From Alphaproteobacteria bacterium (lineage in GTDB: Bacteria > Pseudomonadota > Alphaproteobacteria > Rhizobiales > Xanthobacteraceae), in assembly GCA_005884745.1 (NCBI GenBank), contig VAZU01000133.1:1-7914 (forward strand): 7,914 nucleotides of DNA, given 5' to 3'. The notes under the pieces are model-generated. The model was given only the letters and a program-made list of their open reading frames with translations, did no database searches and was not told the DNA's origin. Below, piece by piece: positions 5,442 to 7,914 of the stretch; position 1 is the first letter of the stretch; every line of letters begins with the position of its first letter. Made by a program: the position numbers and the translations under genes.

Positions 5442-7171
5442 AGCCGAATCCGATCGATCGGCTCACATCGACGAGCGTGGTGAAATTCCCGGCCGTTGCC
5501 GGAGGCGGAAACGAAGCCGGCGCGGATGACGTAATCGCCGAAATGCTCGCCGTTTTGCCGCTCGCGCGCATAAGCGGCAAACACCGGCTCCAAGGCGGCA
5601 AGAATCGCATCGTGATCGAGATCCTCGGCGTAGAGTTTCGCCATGCGCGAGCCGTCGAACGCGGCGCCGAGATAGAGATTGTAGCGGCCCGGACCCTTGC
5701 CGACGAGGGCGATCTCGGCGAGGTACGGTCGCGCGCAGCCGTTGGGGCACCCGGTCATGCGGATGACGACGTCGTCGTCGGCGAGCCCGTGCGCGTCGAG
5801 CCGCACTTCGAGCGCGGTGAGGAGGTCCGGCAGATAGCGCTCGCTCTCGGCGAGCGCCAGGCCGCAGGTCGGCAGCGCGACGCAGGCCATCGCATTGCGC
5901 CGCAGGCCGGAAATACCGTTCGCGAACCCATGCTCTGCGACCAGCGCATAGATTGCTTCGCGCCGATCGGGCGCGACGTTGGCGACGATCAGGTTCTGGT
6001 TGGCGGTGAAGCGGAAATCAGCGTCGTGCCGCTCGGCAATGCGCGCGAGCCCGGTGAGCAGCTGCGGCCCGCCCGGGATGTCGCGGACCCGGCCGTTCTC
6101 GACGAAGATCGTGAGATGCGAGCGGCCGTCCTCGCCTTGGGTCCAGCCGTAGCGGTCGCCGGTCGAGGCGAACGCGAAGGCTCGGGGCGGATCGAGCGGC
6201 CGGCCGGTGCGCCGCTCGACCTCGGCGCGGAACGCGCCGAGACCGTGATCCTCGATGGTGTATTTGAGCCGGGCATGCTTGCGGTTCGAGCGGTCGCCCC
6301 AGTCGCGCTGCACGGTGACGACCGCCTCGGCGGCCGCGACCGCGTCTTCGACCCGGCAGAAGCCGAGGAGATCGCCGGTGCGCGGATAGGTGTCGGGCTC
6401 GCCATGGGTCATGCCCATGCCGCCGCCGACCATCACGTTAAAGCCCGCCACGTCGCCGCGCTTGTCCGCGATGGCGATGAAGCTGAGATCATGGGCGTAG
6501 ACGTCGACGTCGTTCGAAGGCGGCACCGCGACCGCGATCTTGAATTTCCGCGGCAGGTAGGTTTTGCCGTAGATCGGCTCGACCACGTCCGGCTCGCCCC
6601 CGGCGATGCGCTCGCCGTCGAGCCAGATCTCGCGATAGGCCGGCGTGCGCGGCGTGAGATGCTCGGAGATGGCGCGCGCGGTTTTCAGCGCCGCCGCGTG
6701 CGCCCGCGACTGGAACGGGTTCGGATTGCACATCACGTTGCGGTTGACGTCGCCGCAGGCCGCGATGGTGGCGAGCAGCGCGCCGTCGATCGCCGCGAGC
6801 GCGGATTTCAGATTCGATTTGATCACGCCGTGGAGCTGCACCGATTGCCGCGTGGTGAGCCGCACCGTGCCGTTGCCATAGTCGCGCGCGATGCCCGCGA
6901 GCGTGTGCCATTGCACCGGCGTGCAGATCCCGCCGGGAAAGCGCACGCGGATCATGAAGGCGAACGCCTTCTCCATCTTCTTCTTGGCGCGCTCGCCGCG
7001 CAGGTCGCGGTCGTCCTGCAGATACATGCCGTGGAATTTCACGAGCTGCGCGTCGTCCTCGGAGATGGCGCCGGTGACCTCGGCGCGCAGCCCCTCCTCG
7101 AGCGTGCCGCGCAGATAGGCGCTGGCCTCCTTGATGCGCTCGACGCGCGAGGGATCCTTCGCGGAATTCAT
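5093..7171 (-). CDS. cysI: CysI: sulfite reductase (NADPH) hemoprotein beta subunit, with an anomalous antisense C-terminal run-on
   Basis: This is the sirohaem and [4Fe-4S] subunit of assimilatory sulfite reductase, which reduces sulfite to sulfide with electrons from the CysJ flavoprotein for cysteine synthesis. The ATG at 7171 opens as MNSAKDPSRVERIKEAS, 16 bases after the cysJ stop. No good Shine-Dalgarno is visible, so translational coupling is likely. The cluster ligands are Cys430-x5-Cys436-x38-Cys475-x3-Cys479 (CVALPTC and CPNGC), with the same spacing as E. coli CysI. By recalled alignment Arg75, Arg144, Lys209 and Lys211 match the sulfite-binding Arg/Lys residues. RLTTRQ, GDVNRNVMCNPNP, LPRKFK and GFNVMVGGGMG are also present. 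Family sequence ends near residue 565 (GREFHH, base about 5477), the normal length. The frame then lacks a stop until 5093, adding an Arg/Pro/Ser-rich tail antisense to gshB. A CGA at 5470-5468 is one transition from TGA. I consider the tail non-native or recent. Confidence 0.9.
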   Translation of the reverse strand: MNSAKDPSRVERIKEASAYLRGTLEEGLRAEVTGAISEDDAQLVKFHGMYLQDDRDLRGERAKKKMEKAFAFMIRVRFPGGICTPVQWHTLAGIARDYGNGTVRLTTRQSVQLHGVIKSNLKSALAAIDGALLATIAACGDVNRNVMCNPNPFQSRAHAAALKTARAISEHLTPRTPAYREIWLDGERIAGGEPDVVEPIYGKTYLPRKFKIAVAVPPSNDVDVYAHDLSFIAIADKRGDVAGFNVMVGGGMGMTHGEPDTYPRTGDLLGFCRVEDAVAAAEAVVTVQRDWGDRSNRKHARLKYTIEDHGLGAFRAEVERRTGRPLDPPRAFAFASTGDRYGWTQGEDGRSHLTIFVENGRVRDIPGGPQLLTGLARIAERHDADFRFTANQNLIVANVAPDRREAIYALVAEHGFANGISGLRRNAMACVALPTCGLALAESERYLPDLLTALEVRLDAHGLADDDVVIRMTGCPNGCARPYLAEIALVGKGPGRYNLYLGAAFDGSRMAKLYAEDLDHDAILAALEPVFAAYARERQNGEHFGDYVIRAGFVSASGNGREFHHARRCEPIDRIRLHLRRIASILSQISAAMSGPPKFLTARMPVGDVTLISVRNPSITSMPTNSRPRWRKAGPSRAQISRSRAVSSVACAAPPRTMLERRSSACGTRLTAPPNSPSTRMMRLSPCRTAGR
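5442..5463. repeat. Inverted repeat between convergent gshB and cysI
   Basis: Immediately after the gshB stop, AGCCGA (5442-5447) and TCGGCT (5458-5463) form a 6-bp inverted repeat with a 10-base loop. The interval 5450-5461 is also a perfect 12-base palindrome, CCGATCGATCGG. No T run follows on either strand, so it is at most a weak bidirectional terminator or 3'-end-stabilising hairpin. Confidence 0.35.
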
Positions 7172-7187
7172 GGAACGCCGGCGTGGC

Positions 7188-7914
7188 TCAGTAGACGTCC
7201 TGAATGTAGCGGCGGCTTTTTTCGAGTTCGCGCACCGCGGCTTCGGCGGCATCGGGCACAAGCCCCTTCACGTCGGCCAGCGCCCGAACCAGGGTTTTCC
7301 GCACGTCCTTCGCCATGTTCTTGGCGTCGCCGCAGACGTAGAAATACGCGCCGTTGTCGAGCCAATCGACGAGATCGCGCCGCGCGTCCCACATGCGATG
7401 CTGCACGTAGACCTTCTCGGGCGCATCGCGCGAGAAGGCGAGATCGATGCGCGTGAGCGCGCCGTCCTCGAGCGCATCCTGCCATTCGAGCTGATAGAGG
7501 AAATCATGGGTGAAGCGGCGGTCGCCGAAGAACAGCCAGCTGCGCCCGGCGGCAGCAGTCGCGCGGCGCTCCTGCACGAACGCCCGGAACGGCGCAACGC
7601 CGGTCCCCGGCCCGACCATGATGATGTCCTTATCCGGCGCCGGCAGCGCGAAATGCCGGTTCGGCCGCAGTTTTACGCGCAATTTTTCGCCCTTGGTCAA
7701 CCGGTCGGCGATGTGGCTCGATGCCACCCCGGCCCGCTGCCGGCCAAGACTGTCGTAGCGCACGGCAGCGACCAGGAGATGGGCTTCGTCGGAGACCTCG
7801 CGCTGCGAGGAGGCGATCGAATAGGCGCGGGGGCCGAGCGGGCGCGTGATCTTCTCGAGCGCCTCGGCCGAGAGCGCCGCCGGAAATGCCTCGACGAGAT
7901 CGATGAGTTGTCGG
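7188..7914 (-). CDS. cysJ: CysJ: sulfite reductase (NADPH) flavoprotein alpha subunit, C-terminal part (5' end beyond window)
   Basis: About 241 C-terminal residues are visible. They form the NADP(+)-ferredoxin-reductase-like module that takes electrons from NADPH to FAD and on to CysI. The FAD-binding motif RAYSIASS lies near bases 7829-7806 and GVASSHIADRL follows. The nucleotide-binding GPGTGVAPFRAFVQER is at visible residues 101-116. SRDAPEKVYVQ (about 161-171) is the pattern that binds the NADPH 2'-phosphate, YVCGDAKNM lies at 192-200, and the chain ends in RYIQDVY with the terminal aromatic residue typical of the family. The frame stays open to the right edge, with no start in view. The flavodoxin domain expected in a full CysJ would be outside the window, so its presence cannot be confirmed. 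A related diflavin reductase is the alternative, but the adjacent cysI makes CysJ the best call. The TGA is at 7190-7188. Confidence 0.92.
   Translation of the reverse strand, partial: RQLIDLVEAFPAALSAEALEKITRPLGPRAYSIASSQREVSDEAHLLVAAVRYDSLGRQRAGVASSHIADRLTKGEKLRVKLRPNRHFALPAPDKDIIMVGPGTGVAPFRAFVQERRATAAAGRSWLFFGDRRFTHDFLYQLEWQDALEDGALTRIDLAFSRDAPEKVYVQHRMWDARRDLVDWLDNGAYFYVCGDAKNMAKDVRKTLVRALADVKGLVPDAAEAAVRELEKSRRYIQDVY

Noticed and set aside
4454..7456. A 1000-codon open frame on the + strand
   Set aside because: It runs out of frame through gshB and antisense to cysI and the cysJ end. Its translation is Arg/Ala-rich with no recognisable family. Long spurious frames are expected on the second strand of GC-rich genes because stop codons are AT-rich.
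1..7914. Mobile elements, CRISPR arrays, tRNA or rRNA genes, phage or defence genes
   Set aside because: No transposase, direct-repeat array, cloverleaf or rRNA sequence was seen, and the genes are core metabolism in a conserved order.

Overview
This window is high-GC DNA (by eye about two thirds G+C) from a bacterial chromosome. All the proteins are full of Ala, Arg and Gly. The left part has the order rdgB, hemW, then a lipoprotein of the penicillin-binding-protein-activator family, divergent from rsmI, yraN and gshB. From general knowledge, this layout is typical of Alphaproteobacteria, especially Hyphomicrobiales (Rhizobiales) such as the Bradyrhizobium/Rhodopseudomonas/Xanthobacteraceae groups. 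That placement is inferred from gene order and protein style; no search was run.

Layout: (1) The 3' end of rdgB and a complete hemW run on the + strand as an overlapping pair. (2) A complete lipoprotein gene on the - strand converges on hemW and is separated from it by 27 bases. Upstream of it are a strong Shine-Dalgarno site and a good sigma70-type promoter. (3) A 289-base divergent intergenic region leads into rsmI and yraN, which overlap, followed 105 bases later by gshB, all on the + strand. (4) On the - strand, convergent with gshB, lie the two subunits of NADPH-dependent assimilatory sulfite reductase: the 3' part of cysJ, cut by the right edge, and cysI.

Functions: RdgB cleans the nucleotide pool. 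HemW is a haem-handling radical SAM protein. The lipoprotein is probably an outer-membrane or periplasmic partner of cell-wall synthases. RsmI methylates 16S rRNA. YraN is a nuclease-fold protein of unknown role. GshB makes glutathione, and CysJ/CysI reduce sulfite to sulfide for cysteine synthesis. This is mostly housekeeping DNA. I see no mobile element, CRISPR array, tRNA or rRNA, and no defence or otherwise novel system.

The one real anomaly is the 3' end of cysI. Its conserved family sequence ends near residue 565, just before the gshB stop. No in-frame stop follows, and the frame continues for about 125 residues antisense through the gshB 3' end. A stop-loss mutation, a sequencing error or a genuine C-terminal extension could each explain it. 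Lesser points are a short hairpin between gshB and cysI, a possible alternative-pairing leader before gshB, and the absence of a TPR domain in the LpoA-like lipoprotein.
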